A DNA stretch of 44,048 bases from an uncultured Pelagibacteraceae bacterium. GTDB taxonomy: Bacteria > Pseudomonadota > Alphaproteobacteria > Pelagibacterales > Pelagibacteraceae. Under the pieces are notes generated by a model that was not told the DNA's origin, searched no databases, and saw nothing but the letters and a program-made list of their open reading frames with translations. Made by a program: the position numbers and the translations under genes. Shown piece after piece: positions 26,765 to 33,323 of the stretch (its first letter is position 1; every line of letters begins with the position of its first letter). The stretch spans positions 1-44,048 of the forward strand of contig CACGUE010000008.1 of NCBI GenBank assembly GCA_902576115.1, given 5' to 3'.

Positions 26765-27247
26765 AATATAATACTTTAATTAATAAATGTAAACTATTGT
26801 ATTTATTATATTTTATTGAATATCTTAACAATAATTTTATTTAAAAAAAATACAAAAAAAAAGGAGTAAAATTAAAAATTTTCAATTAAAAAATAAGGGC
26901 TGTTAATTAAAAATAATCATTAAATATGAAGGAATTTGAATCAAAAAAATAGATAATAAAATTAGATTATGAGATAGGGGACAACAATTCAATAAAATCA
27001 ACAATTTTGAAGAAATTTTAAAATAAATCTATGGAAATTTCTTAATATTAATCAATATAAATATACAAAAAAATAATATTTTTATTAATAATTACCTAAG
27101 TAATGCAATTTATGAATATAGCGTTTAATGCCCCAAATATAGGGCTAATTTAGAGATTTCAATTTATAAGCTGCAACCAATAGGGGAATTTAAAATTGTA
27201 TTACTAAATATTGTTAAATTTAAAAAAAACGTTGGTATTGCTAGCTT
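26765..27247. other. Gene-free AT-rich stretch of about 480 bases
   Basis: I see no open frame longer than about 20 codons with plausible composition on either strand, no tRNA-like fold and no tandem repeat. Small features only: an AAGGAG purine run near 26871 without an ATG after it, and a GCCC...GGGC mini-hairpin near 27131-27145. This is the longest non-coding stretch in the window and marks the left side of the accessory region. It may be decayed coding DNA. Confidence 0.5.
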
Positions 27248-27523
27248 TTAGAGCAAAATTCCTTCGGATTTGAGCAGTTTTTTCTTAGTTTTTATACCAC
27301 CTTTTCCAGAATATCCTCCTGGAGATCCATCAGACCTGATTACTCTATGGCAAGGTATTTTAGGAGCATATGGGTTTTTTCCAATAGCATTAGCTACAGC
27401 TCTAACAGCTCTAGGCTTTTTAATACCCTTTGCGACATCAGAATAGGTTAGAACACTACCTTTTTTGATAGTTTTTAAATATTTCCAGACTTTAATTTGA
27501 AATTTAGTACCTTTAAGGATCAT
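27248..27523 (-). CDS. Single-domain methylated-DNA-[protein]-cysteine S-methyltransferase
   Basis: Suicide DNA-repair protein that takes alkyl groups from O6-alkylguanine onto cysteine. The 91 residues are only the C-terminal MGMT/Ogt domain: KFQIKVWKYLKTIKKGSVLTYSD (in parts), helix-turn-helix RAVRAVANAIGKNP with the arginine finger, active-site PCHRV (Cys58), and SPGGYSGKGGIKTKKKLLKSEG. PCHR marks it as a true alkyltransferase rather than an ATL protein (PWHR). The N-terminal RNase H-like domain is missing. I use ATG at 27523; the longer frame to 27562 runs into the terminator of the structured RNA. The ATG directly follows a nine-T tract. Confidence 0.88.
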   Translation of the reverse strand: MILKGTKFQIKVWKYLKTIKKGSVLTYSDVAKGIKKPRAVRAVANAIGKNPYAPKIPCHRVIRSDGSPGGYSGKGGIKTKKKLLKSEGILL

Positions 27524-27569
27524 AAAAAAAAACCCTGCATCTCTGCACCTTTTCAGGTACAAAGATCAG
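27524..27569 (-). terminator. Strong intrinsic terminator of the structured RNA
   Basis: Stem of 3 + 6 + 6 pairs with a single bulged G, capped by a GAAA tetraloop (27554-27551). Two G and then nine consecutive U (27532-27524) follow. It is by far the best rho-independent terminator seen in the window, and it ends exactly at the ATG of the alkyltransferase gene. Confidence 0.8.
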
Positions 27570-27709
27570 TAGTTTTTGGCACGTCGTTGTATGCGCTACC
27601 GCCATGCCTTCCACCACACAATTTTAGCGCTACTCTGCGTGGTTTTCTGCCCTCTGGGCTTGAATCTCTCGATTTTTCCCCAGATGGTCAGTTAAGAGTT
27701 GCCTCTTAA
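27524..27709 (-). ncRNA. Unassigned highly structured RNA of about 186 nt
   Basis: A GC-richer island in very AT-rich DNA that folds by hand on the minus strand into five hairpins. H1: 27709-27692, seven pairs closed by a GCAA loop. H2: 27684-27653, six pairs TCTGGG/CCCAGA, a 4x4 internal loop, four pairs AATC/GATT and a GAGA loop. H3: 27643-27613, eight pairs (one G-U) with a 15-nt loop. H4: 27608-27578, six pairs with a 19-nt loop. H5: 27569-27535, a long stem with a GAAA loop followed by nine U. Loops of H3 (30-25) and H4 (98-93) hold complementary GCGCTA and TAGCGC. It lacks the signatures I know for tmRNA, RNase P, SRP RNA, or common riboswitches. Family unknown; 6S RNA looks unlikely. 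Confidence 0.75.
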
Positions 27710-27723
27710 TTCATTTTGTAGAA

Positions 27724-27752
27724 TATCATAGTGCAAATATGATTGGTATCAC
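27724..27752 (-). promoter_or_regulatory. Possible promoter of the structured RNA
   Basis: On the minus strand GTGATA (27752-27747) and TATGAT (27729-27724) are 17 bases apart, placing a start near 27717, just before hairpin H1. Both boxes are imperfect, so the support is weak. Confidence 0.3.
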
Positions 27753-27803
27753 TTTATAGTTGATTATTAAGGGTTTTTAACAGCTGTGAATAGCGTTAAC
27801 AAA

Positions 27804-27983
27804 CTATCTAGGTCCAACGAAAATTAGAATAAAATAAGATATATAGAAAATTATCGTTAAAACAGATAAGAAATACACTTCTAATGATTTTCCATTTTTT
27901 TTGTAAACCAAATAACTCAATATAGTTAAACCTAAAGATGTGATAAAAAAATAGCTTGTAGGTATTTCGCCATCTATACTCAT
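27804..27983 (-). CDS. Small two-helix membrane protein
   Basis: Not recognised. A 59-residue frame MSIDGEIPTSYFF... ending IFVGPR. Two hydrophobic segments, about residues 9-27 and 37-55, are separated by a basic loop YKKNGKSLE, the composition expected of a real inner-membrane protein. The overlapping 67-residue frame (28011-27808) is rich in Phe/Arg/Cys/Trp without a domain and I regard it as the shadow. No Shine-Dalgarno is visible, which is common here. It lies between the structured RNA and the recombinase gene, divergent from the latter. Confidence 0.65.
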   Translation of the reverse strand: MSIDGEIPTSYFFITSLGLTILSYLVYKKNGKSLEVYFLSVLTIIFYISYFILIFVGPR

Positions 27984-28004
27984 GAAATAATGATTTTAAT
28001 TCAT

Positions 28005-28033
28005 TTGACATTTAAAATCACTTGATATATTAC
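28005..28033 (+). promoter_or_regulatory. Sigma70 promoter for the tyrosine recombinase
   Basis: A perfect -35 TTGACA (28005-28010) is followed after 17 bases by TATTAC (28028-28033); an alternative TATATT at 28026 has 15-base spacing. Transcription would begin near 28040, inside the palindrome at 28037-28055, with the ATG at 28067. Confidence 0.6.
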
Positions 28034-28036
28034 TAA

Positions 28037-28055
28037 TGATAATTAATTGTTATCA
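28037..28055. promoter_or_regulatory. Operator-like inverted repeat TGATAA-N7-TTATCA
   Basis: A 19-bp inverted repeat with six-base arms covers the predicted start point of recombinase transcription, the classic place for a repressor site. The arms match those of the palindrome over the hemB start and resemble a Fur box. AT-rich background makes chance possible. Confidence 0.4.
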
Positions 28056-28066
28056 ATAGTAATAAT

Positions 28067-29020
28067 ATGAATGAGCTAACTACAGAACTAAAATCGCTAA
28101 AAGAAGCAACTTTAAATAATCTTAAAAGTTCAAAAGCAAATAATACTTTAAGAGCTTACAAATCTGATTTTAAAGACTTTGACATTTTCTGTGCAAAGCA
28201 TGGCTTGAATTCGTTGCCAACAGAGCCAAAAATAGTTTCTCTATATTTGACACATCTCTCAAAAAGCTCAAAATTAAGCACTTTAAGAAGAAGGTTAGTA
28301 TCAATAAGCATGGTTCATAAGTTAAAAGGACATTATCTAGACACCAAACATCCTATTATAGTAGAAAATTTAATGGGAATAAGAAGGGTAAAAGGCAGTA
28401 TTCAGAAAGGTAAAAAACCCTTATTAATCAATCATTTAAAATTAATTATTAATGTAATAAATAAACAAAAAACTGAGGAAATAAACAAACTTAGAGACAA
28501 ATCAATAATCTTAATTGGCTTTGGAGGAGGCTTTCGAAGAACTGAGCTCATTTCAATTGATCATGAGGATTTAGAATTTGTTCCTGAGGGTCTAAAAATA
28601 ACTATTAAAAGATCAAAAACAGACCAATTTGGAGAAGGAATGACTAAAGGACTACCCTACTTAGATAATGAAATTTACTGTCCTGTTACAAATCTAAAAA
28701 AATGGTTAGAAATTTCTAAAATTAAGTCTGGACCTATTTTTAGAAGATTTTCTAAAGGTTTATCATTAACAGACAAAAGATTAACTGATCAATCTGTAGT
28801 TTTATTAATGAAAAAGTATTTAAATTTAGCAGGTATCGAAAACAAAAATTTTGCAGGTCACAGTTTAAGGTCGGGTTTTGCAACAGTAGCTGCTGATTCA
28901 GGCGCTGATGAACGAAGCATAATGGCTATGACAGGTCATAAAACAACACAAATGGTTAGAAGATATATTAGAGAGGCAAATATATTTAAAAATAATGCAT
29001 TAAATAAAATTAAAATATAA
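28067..29020 (+). CDS. Tyrosine recombinase / integrase
   Basis: Site-specific recombinase of the phage integrase family. The N-terminal SAM-like core-binding domain covers about residues 10-105 (NTLRAYKSDFKDFDIFCAKH). The catalytic domain holds Arg157 (GGGFRRTEL), His265 and Arg268 (GHSLRSGFATVAA), His291 (TGHKTTQ) and nucleophile Tyr300 (VRRYIR), so the active site is complete. At 317 residues it is similar in size to XerC/D, but the gene stands alone in an accessory region rather than in a xer context. It has its own promoter and operator-like palindrome. I could not identify its attachment sites. It may be a domesticated or island integrase. Confidence 0.93.
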   Translation: MNELTTELKSLKEATLNNLKSSKANNTLRAYKSDFKDFDIFCAKHGLNSLPTEPKIVSLYLTHLSKSSKLSTLRRRLVSISMVHKLKGHYLDTKHPIIVENLMGIRRVKGSIQKGKKPLLINHLKLIINVINKQKTEEINKLRDKSIILIGFGGGFRRTELISIDHEDLEFVPEGLKITIKRSKTDQFGEGMTKGLPYLDNEIYCPVTNLKKWLEISKIKSGPIFRRFSKGLSLTDKRLTDQSVVLLMKKYLNLAGIENKNFAGHSLRSGFATVAADSGADERSIMAMTGHKTTQMVRRYIREANIFKNNALNKIKI

Positions 29021-29025
29021 TAATC

Positions 29026-30063
29026 TTAAATTAGCTTATCTCTATAATTATCAATTTTTTTTGAAATGTAATTATTCGTTAAGAAAAAATGATTATAAAT
29101 TTTTTTTTGTAATGACTTTTTAAAAGACTCGTTTTTAATAAGTTTTTCGATCGAATTTTCAATATTTTTGACAGTTAAAGACTTAATTTTCATGGCTTTT
29201 GGAGATGCCTCTCTAAGGCCACCTTTACTTGTTATAATTACAGCACATCCTGCACTTGAAGCCTCTAAGGCGGTTCTGCCAAACGGCTCATCCCATCGAG
29301 AGCAAACAACTGAAATATCTGATTTCCTAAAGTAGTTTGTAACGGTATTATATTTTTGAAAACCTAAATTTTTCAAATTTTTATGTTCAAAAATATAGTT
29401 TTCTCTCGGCTCATCACCAATAACTATCGCCTTCCAATCAGGATTATTATTTAATACACTTATAATAGCTTTTCCAAATAAATCGTAACCTTTAGAGGCA
29501 TTTAACCTACCAACAAATAAAATTATTTTTTTTTTATTTTTAAAATTAATTATTTTTTTACTAGTTGATTGATTAATAACTTCTAGTTTATCGGTATTAT
29601 ATTTTCTATTTAAACCTTTTTTAAATTTTTTAAGAGTCCAATTACTATTAAAAATTATTTTTTTTGTTTTGTTATATAAATCAATTCTCTCTTTCACTGT
29701 TTTTGATGATTTCATATCTAGAGGATTATTATGAAAATATAGAACTATATTATTATTTATCTCATATATAGAATTAATATAATCTGGCCTATTATGCACT
29801 TCTATTAAATTAGATTTTTTTTTTTGTTCATTTTCCAGAAATTTTTTTACATAAGCTTTACTATTGCTTCTAAAGAGTAATTTTGAAAAGTTCAAATTAA
29901 TATAATTAGGTAATAATTTTTTTTTAAAATCAGTATTTCCATAAACATGAATATTTTTTTTATATTTACTTAGTTTTATCGTATCATTTAAAAAAAGTGA
30001 AACTGCACCTGCATAATTTGGAGAAAAATTTTCTTTATATGGAAGTAGAATTGAGATTTTCAT
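29026..30063 (-). CDS. GT4-family glycosyltransferase
   Basis: Predicted cytosolic GT-B enzyme for surface polysaccharide or glycolipid synthesis. N-terminal domain: MKISILLPYKENFSPNYAGAVSLF, IEVHNRPDYI. C-terminal nucleotide-sugar domain: ILFVGRLNASKGYDLFGKAI (about residues 180-199), IVIGDEP, and EPFGRTALEASSAGCAVI with the E-x7-E motif (about 258-275). Length 345 is slightly short. It overlaps the upstream GIY-YIG gene by four bases and converges with the recombinase gene, five bases away. It is the only glycosyltransferase in the window, fitting an accessory surface gene. Confidence 0.9.
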   Translation of the reverse strand: MKISILLPYKENFSPNYAGAVSLFLNDTIKLSKYKKNIHVYGNTDFKKKLLPNYINLNFSKLLFRSNSKAYVKKFLENEQKKKSNLIEVHNRPDYINSIYEINNNIVLYFHNNPLDMKSSKTVKERIDLYNKTKKIIFNSNWTLKKFKKGLNRKYNTDKLEVINQSTSKKIINFKNKKKIILFVGRLNASKGYDLFGKAIISVLNNNPDWKAIVIGDEPRENYIFEHKNLKNLGFQKYNTVTNYFRKSDISVVCSRWDEPFGRTALEASSAGCAVIITSKGGLREASPKAMKIKSLTVKNIENSIEKLIKNESFKKSLQKKIYNHFFLTNNYISKKIDNYRDKLI

Positions 30064-30314
30064 GGATAAAAATTAGATTTAATTTTGTTTCTAAGTTTAT
30101 AATTTTTTTTAAGATTGTATTCCTCTCTCATGGCTTTCGATTTTGAATCATAACTTGTACTATAGGCCAATATCCATTTTCTACCTCTAGTAAATTTTGC
30201 TCCTTTCGATGCATTATGTTTAGCTAATCTTTTCTTTAAATTTTTAGTATATCCAACGTAGCTGATATATTTCTGTTTATTTTTGGATATGATTAAATAA
30301 ACAAAGTATTTCAT
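30060..30314 (-). CDS. GIY-YIG nuclease superfamily protein (YhbQ/UPF0213 type)
   Basis: An 84-residue stand-alone GIY-YIG domain: YFVYLIISKNKQKYISYVGYTKNLKKRLAKHN with the YVGYT form of the second motif and the catalytic Arg, GAKFTRGRKWILAYS, then SKAMREEYNLKK with the metal-binding Glu. These small proteins are widespread in bacteria; a nuclease role is inferred. The start codon is two bases from the CCA end of tRNA-Glu and both are on this strand, so it may be expressed by read-through after tRNA processing. Confidence 0.88.
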   Translation of the reverse strand: MKYFVYLIISKNKQKYISYVGYTKNLKKRLAKHNASKGAKFTRGRKWILAYSTSYDSKSKAMREEYNLKKNYKLRNKIKSNFYP

Positions 30315-30316
30315 TA

Positions 30317-30391
30317 TGGCGGTCCCTAGGGGAATCGAACCCCTCTTTCATGGATGAAAACCATGTGTCCTAACCGATAGACGAAGGGACC
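30317..30391 (-). tRNA. tRNA-Glu (anticodon TTC)
   Basis: Reads as a complete cloverleaf on the minus strand: acceptor GGTCCCT/AGGGACC, anticodon arm CATGG-TTTTCAT-CCATG giving TTC, T arm with TTCGATT, discriminator G and an encoded CCA at 30319-30317. It forms the boundary between the accessory stretch and glpX. Confidence 0.96.
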
Positions 30392-30426
30392 AGAGATGGA
30401 GTTTCTATTGCAATTATTAAAAATAA

Positions 30427-31371
30427 TCAAGCTATAGGTTCCTCACTTTTTATAATTTCTATTGTAGATTCTTTGTGTGTGACAAGAGTTTCTGTAATAA
30501 ATTTTGTATTTTCTTTTTTTACAGCTGCAACAATTTCAGTGTTAGTAATACCTGTTGCACAAAAAATACTATCTCCTTTGACTATTTCATTTAATTCATA
30601 TTTTTTATTTAGTTCAGATATACCCATTTTTTTAGCCCTATCTTTATCTTGATCAGTTGCAAATAAAAATCTTCCCTGAAATTTACATCCATAAGCATCT
30701 AAAGCTGCTGCAGAAATAACACCTTCGGGACCCCCTCCAATGCCTAAAAATAAGTCTATATTATACTTATTATCAGTAACTAAGAGAGCACCACAAATAT
30801 CACCATCTGAAATTAATTTTAAATTTACTTTTAATGATTTTAATTCATCTATAATCTCTTTATGTCTTGGTCTATCAAGAATACAAACTGTGAGTTCATT
30901 AATATTTTTGTTTTTGGCTTCTGCAATATTGTAAATATTTTTTTTTATAGGATAATCTAAGTCTGTTGCATCGAATGGAATATCTTTACCTACTGCAATT
31001 TTATTCATATAGGTTTCTGGAGCATTAAATAAATTTCCTTTGTCTGAAATTGCTAAAACTGATATTGCTCCTGGAATATTTTTTGCCGCAAAGTTTGTTC
31101 CTTCAAGAGGGTCTACTGCTATATCTAAATTTGGACCATTACCCTTTCCAAGTTTTTCTCCTATATATAACATTGGTGCTTGATCTAATTCACCCTCACC
31201 TATCACTACTTCTCCATTAATTTCTAAATTATTTAAATCATTTCTCATTGAGTCTGTTGCAGCTTTATCAGCTAATTTTTTATCCCCTTTACCAAGATAT
31301 TGATAACAATTAATTGCAGCTCTTGAAGTAATTTTTACAAGTGAGTTAATCAAATCTTTATTTAAAGACAT
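30427..31371 (-). CDS. glpX: Class II fructose-1,6-bisphosphatase GlpX
   Basis: Gluconeogenic phosphatase making fructose 6-phosphate. Metal and substrate motifs are VIGEGELDQAPMLYIGE (about residues 56-72), AVDPLEGTNFAA, RPRHKEII, ISDGDICGAL and GIGGGPEGVISAAALDAYG, all typical of GlpX. Length 314 is normal. The start overlaps the stop of the SbmA-like gene by one base. A gluconeogenic enzyme of this class fits an organism living on organic acids. Confidence 0.96.
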   Translation of the reverse strand: MSLNKDLINSLVKITSRAAINCYQYLGKGDKKLADKAATDSMRNDLNNLEINGEVVIGEGELDQAPMLYIGEKLGKGNGPNLDIAVDPLEGTNFAAKNIPGAISVLAISDKGNLFNAPETYMNKIAVGKDIPFDATDLDYPIKKNIYNIAEAKNKNINELTVCILDRPRHKEIIDELKSLKVNLKLISDGDICGALLVTDNKYNIDLFLGIGGGPEGVISAAALDAYGCKFQGRFLFATDQDKDRAKKMGISELNKKYELNEIVKGDSIFCATGITNTEIVAAVKKENTKFITETLVTHKESTIEIIKSEEPIA

Positions 31372-32369
31372 TAAATATTTTCAACAGTGGTTTCTTCTGA
31401 ATTATATTTTAATCTTGCCTCAAATTCACTTAATCTTTTCCAAACTGAAATCAATTCAACTATAGTAGACCAGCTTCGAACTAGGTATTGCAATGAATTT
31501 TCAACTCTTCCAAACGCTCTAGTTATCTGTTGAACAAAACCTAATGTTATTGCACCTGATACTATAGTGGGTGCTAATGCTAAATAAGGAACAATTACCA
31601 TACCCTGAAAATAACTCCATTTAACTGCATTGAAATATAAATAGTGAAAGTATGATTTATAGTGAATACCTCTTACTCTATCATACAACTGACCAATAGT
31701 TGGTGGCGCTGCCCTTATAGGATCATCTTCTCCATGAACTAATTCTTTTCTATAACCAGCTTCTTCTTTTTGAATATCATATTCAATGCCAGGTAATTTT
31801 ATACCAACAGCTGCTAATAAAACTGTTCCACCAAGTGCAGATATTATCGCAACCCAAACTAAAGCATGATCAACTTCACCAATCCATGGAAGAACATCAA
31901 CCTGTTTAGATAATCCCCATAATATTGGTAGGAAGGCTACTAGCGTCATAACACTATCTAAAAGTCCAACGCCAAGACCTTCCATTATTCTTGCAAATTT
32001 CAAAGTGTCTTCTTGAACTCTCTGCGATGCTCCTTCTGTTAAACGAGCTTTTAACCATTGTGAGTGGTAATACTCAGCCATCGAAGTTCTCCACCTAAAT
32101 ACCCAATGAGATACAAAAAATCCTGTTATAATTGCAATTATAATCCAAAGACCTGCAACTTTTGCAAATGTAAACAAATACCCAATAAATTCAGTTTCTG
32201 TTACTGAACCAGGCTCTGTCAGAGCTTTTTGAAGCGTATCATAAAATTCACCAAACCATTCATTAATTTTTACATCCAATTGCACTTGATACCAGGTGGA
32301 AACTAATATGAAGATTGATCCAAATATACTCCAACCATACCATCTTCTTTCTGTAAAAAATTTAAACAT
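31371..32369 (-). CDS. sbmA: SbmA/BacA-like peptide transporter
   Basis: Inner-membrane protein related to E. coli SbmA and rhizobial BacA, which import peptides using the proton gradient. RRWYGWSIFGSIFILVSTWY, FFVSHWVFRWRTSMAEYY, EGASQRVQEDTLKFARIME and the C-terminal WSTIVELISVWKRLSEFE match the family in order. There is no ABC ATPase domain. At 332 residues it lacks roughly the first 70 residues of E. coli SbmA, i.e. the first one or two helices. About six helices remain. It is translationally linked to glpX and the NDUFS4-like gene by one-base overlaps. Confidence 0.92.
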   Translation of the reverse strand: MFKFFTERRWYGWSIFGSIFILVSTWYQVQLDVKINEWFGEFYDTLQKALTEPGSVTETEFIGYLFTFAKVAGLWIIIAIITGFFVSHWVFRWRTSMAEYYHSQWLKARLTEGASQRVQEDTLKFARIMEGLGVGLLDSVMTLVAFLPILWGLSKQVDVLPWIGEVDHALVWVAIISALGGTVLLAAVGIKLPGIEYDIQKEEAGYRKELVHGEDDPIRAAPPTIGQLYDRVRGIHYKSYFHYLYFNAVKWSYFQGMVIVPYLALAPTIVSGAITLGFVQQITRAFGRVENSLQYLVRSWSTIVELISVWKRLSEFEARLKYNSEETTVENI

Positions 32370-32650
32370 TATTTTGTAAAATTGTCAGCGTAGGATTTTA
32401 AAGTAATTTTTCTTTTATTCGGTTCTATTACTTCAAAATCAATATTATTTTTTTTTGCATACTCAATTGCTAATTCTTTCGTAGAAAATTCTAATTTTAA
32501 TTCACCATAAGTATCAGTAGAACTCTCCCACCCCATCAAAGGATTTGTGCCAGGATCATCAGTAATATATTCAATAATCCATTTATCGAATTTCTTTAAT
32601 CCAGACTGCATGGCAGTTTTAGACGGTTTATAAATTTTTGCTTTTTTCAT
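32369..32650 (-). CDS. NDUFS4-like accessory subunit of NADH dehydrogenase (complex I)
   Basis: A 93-residue protein of the ETC complex I conserved-region family: KTAMQSGLKKFDKWIIEY, then DPGTNPLMGWESSTDTYGELKLEFSTKELAIEYAKKNNI (in parts) and the ending KRKITLKSYADNF. These match alphaproteobacterial NDUFS4 homologues (PLMGW, SYADNF). It is located away from the nuo operon, as usual. I start at ATG 32650; the frame continues upstream but there it only reads through tRNA-Pro. Its stop overlaps the sbmA-like start. Confidence 0.92.
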   Translation of the reverse strand: MKKAKIYKPSKTAMQSGLKKFDKWIIEYITDDPGTNPLMGWESSTDTYGELKLEFSTKELAIEYAKKNNIDFEVIEPNKRKITLKSYADNFTK

Positions 32651-32655
32651 ATAAA

Positions 32656-32732
32656 TGGTCGGGGTGGTAGGATTTGAACCTACGGCCCCTTGGTCCCAAA
32701 CCAAGTGCGCTACCAGGCTGCGCTACACCCCG
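32656..32732 (-). tRNA. tRNA-Pro (anticodon TGG)
   Basis: Complete cloverleaf on the minus strand: acceptor CGGGGTG/CACCCCG, D arm GCGC...GCGC, anticodon arm CTTGG-TTTGGGA-CCAAG giving TGG, T arm GTAGG-TTCAAAT-CCTAC, discriminator A and encoded CCA (32658-32656). It lies five bases upstream of the NDUFS4-like gene on the same strand. Confidence 0.96.
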
Positions 32733-32827
32733 AATGGAGTACTAATACAGTAGATAAAAAAAATTTCAAAGTATATTAATCACTATTTAAAAGGAAATTT
32801 TGTAAAATTTGCTATATATAAGTATCT

Positions 32828-33322
32828 ATGATCATTGAATGTCCAGCTTGCTCAAAGAAGTTCAATATTGATGAAAAGTTAATTCCAGATTTAGGTAGAC
32901 TTTTAAAGTGCGGCAATTGCGAACATACGTGGTTTTATAAAAAAGAAGAAAAAATAAATTTAGAGGCTGAAACCACAAAAAAAAGTCAAATTGAAGAAAT
33001 TAAATCAGAGATAAATATAAAACCAGTTGATGAACCTATAAAGCAAACAAAAAAAATAAAAAAAAAAATTTCAAAAAAATCTTCAACAAAAGAGAGTACA
33101 TCAAAAGAATTAGTGTCTATTGATAAAAGTTTAGTTTCAAGAGAAAACAATATTATTAAAAAAATATTTCTAATAATTATTTCAATTATTGCATTTATTT
33201 TGCTTATAGACACATTTAAAAATCATATATCAGTTATATTTCCTGGTATAGTGCAAATGTCAGAAAGTTTGTATCTAGTAATAAATGACTTGAAATTATT
33301 TATTAAAGATTTAGTCAGGTAA
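32828..33322 (+). CDS. MJ0042-type zinc-ribbon membrane protein
   Basis: The N-terminal zinc ribbon is MIIECPACSKKFNIDEKLI...GRLLKCGNCEHTWFY (C-x2-C...C-x2-C, residues 5-33), the zf-MJ0042 pattern. A charged Lys/Glu/Ser linker (about 38-112) follows, then one membrane helix (about residues 116-134, IFLIIISIIAFILLID) and a short C-terminal segment. Such proteins are common in alphaproteobacteria, often next to cell-division or housekeeping genes; their role is not known. It starts the unit with nhaA one base downstream. Confidence 0.8.
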   Translation: MIIECPACSKKFNIDEKLIPDLGRLLKCGNCEHTWFYKKEEKINLEAETTKKSQIEEIKSEINIKPVDEPIKQTKKIKKKISKKSSTKESTSKELVSIDKSLVSRENNIIKKIFLIIISIIAFILLIDTFKNHISVIFPGIVQMSESLYLVINDLKLFIKDLVR

Positions 33323-33323
33323 A

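Noticed and set aside
27181..27189. TAGGGGAAT, shared with the T-arm of tRNA-Glu (30327-30335), as an attachment-site repeat
   Set aside because: Only nine bases match and the flanks differ; real tRNA attachment repeats are usually longer and reach the tRNA 3' end.
27497..27709. A 70-codon plus-strand frame across the GC-richer block
   Set aside because: It runs antisense through the structured RNA, its terminator and the start of the alkyltransferase; the composition shift is explained better by RNA structure than by this frame.
27524..27709. Structured RNA as permuted tmRNA, RNase P RNA, SRP RNA or 6S RNA
   Set aside because: No T-arm plus G-U acceptor, no GAGGAAAGUCC-type core, no SRP GGAAGCAGCC core, and no long end-to-end closing stem with a central bubble.
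27808..28011. A 67-codon minus-strand frame
   Set aside because: It is in a different frame over the 59-residue two-helix protein; its residue make-up is irregular and it has no domain, while the other frame looks like a genuine membrane protein.
32651..32704. N-terminal extension of the NDUFS4-like protein
   Set aside because: The extra residues are simply a translation of tRNA-Pro; the family start fits ATG at 32650.
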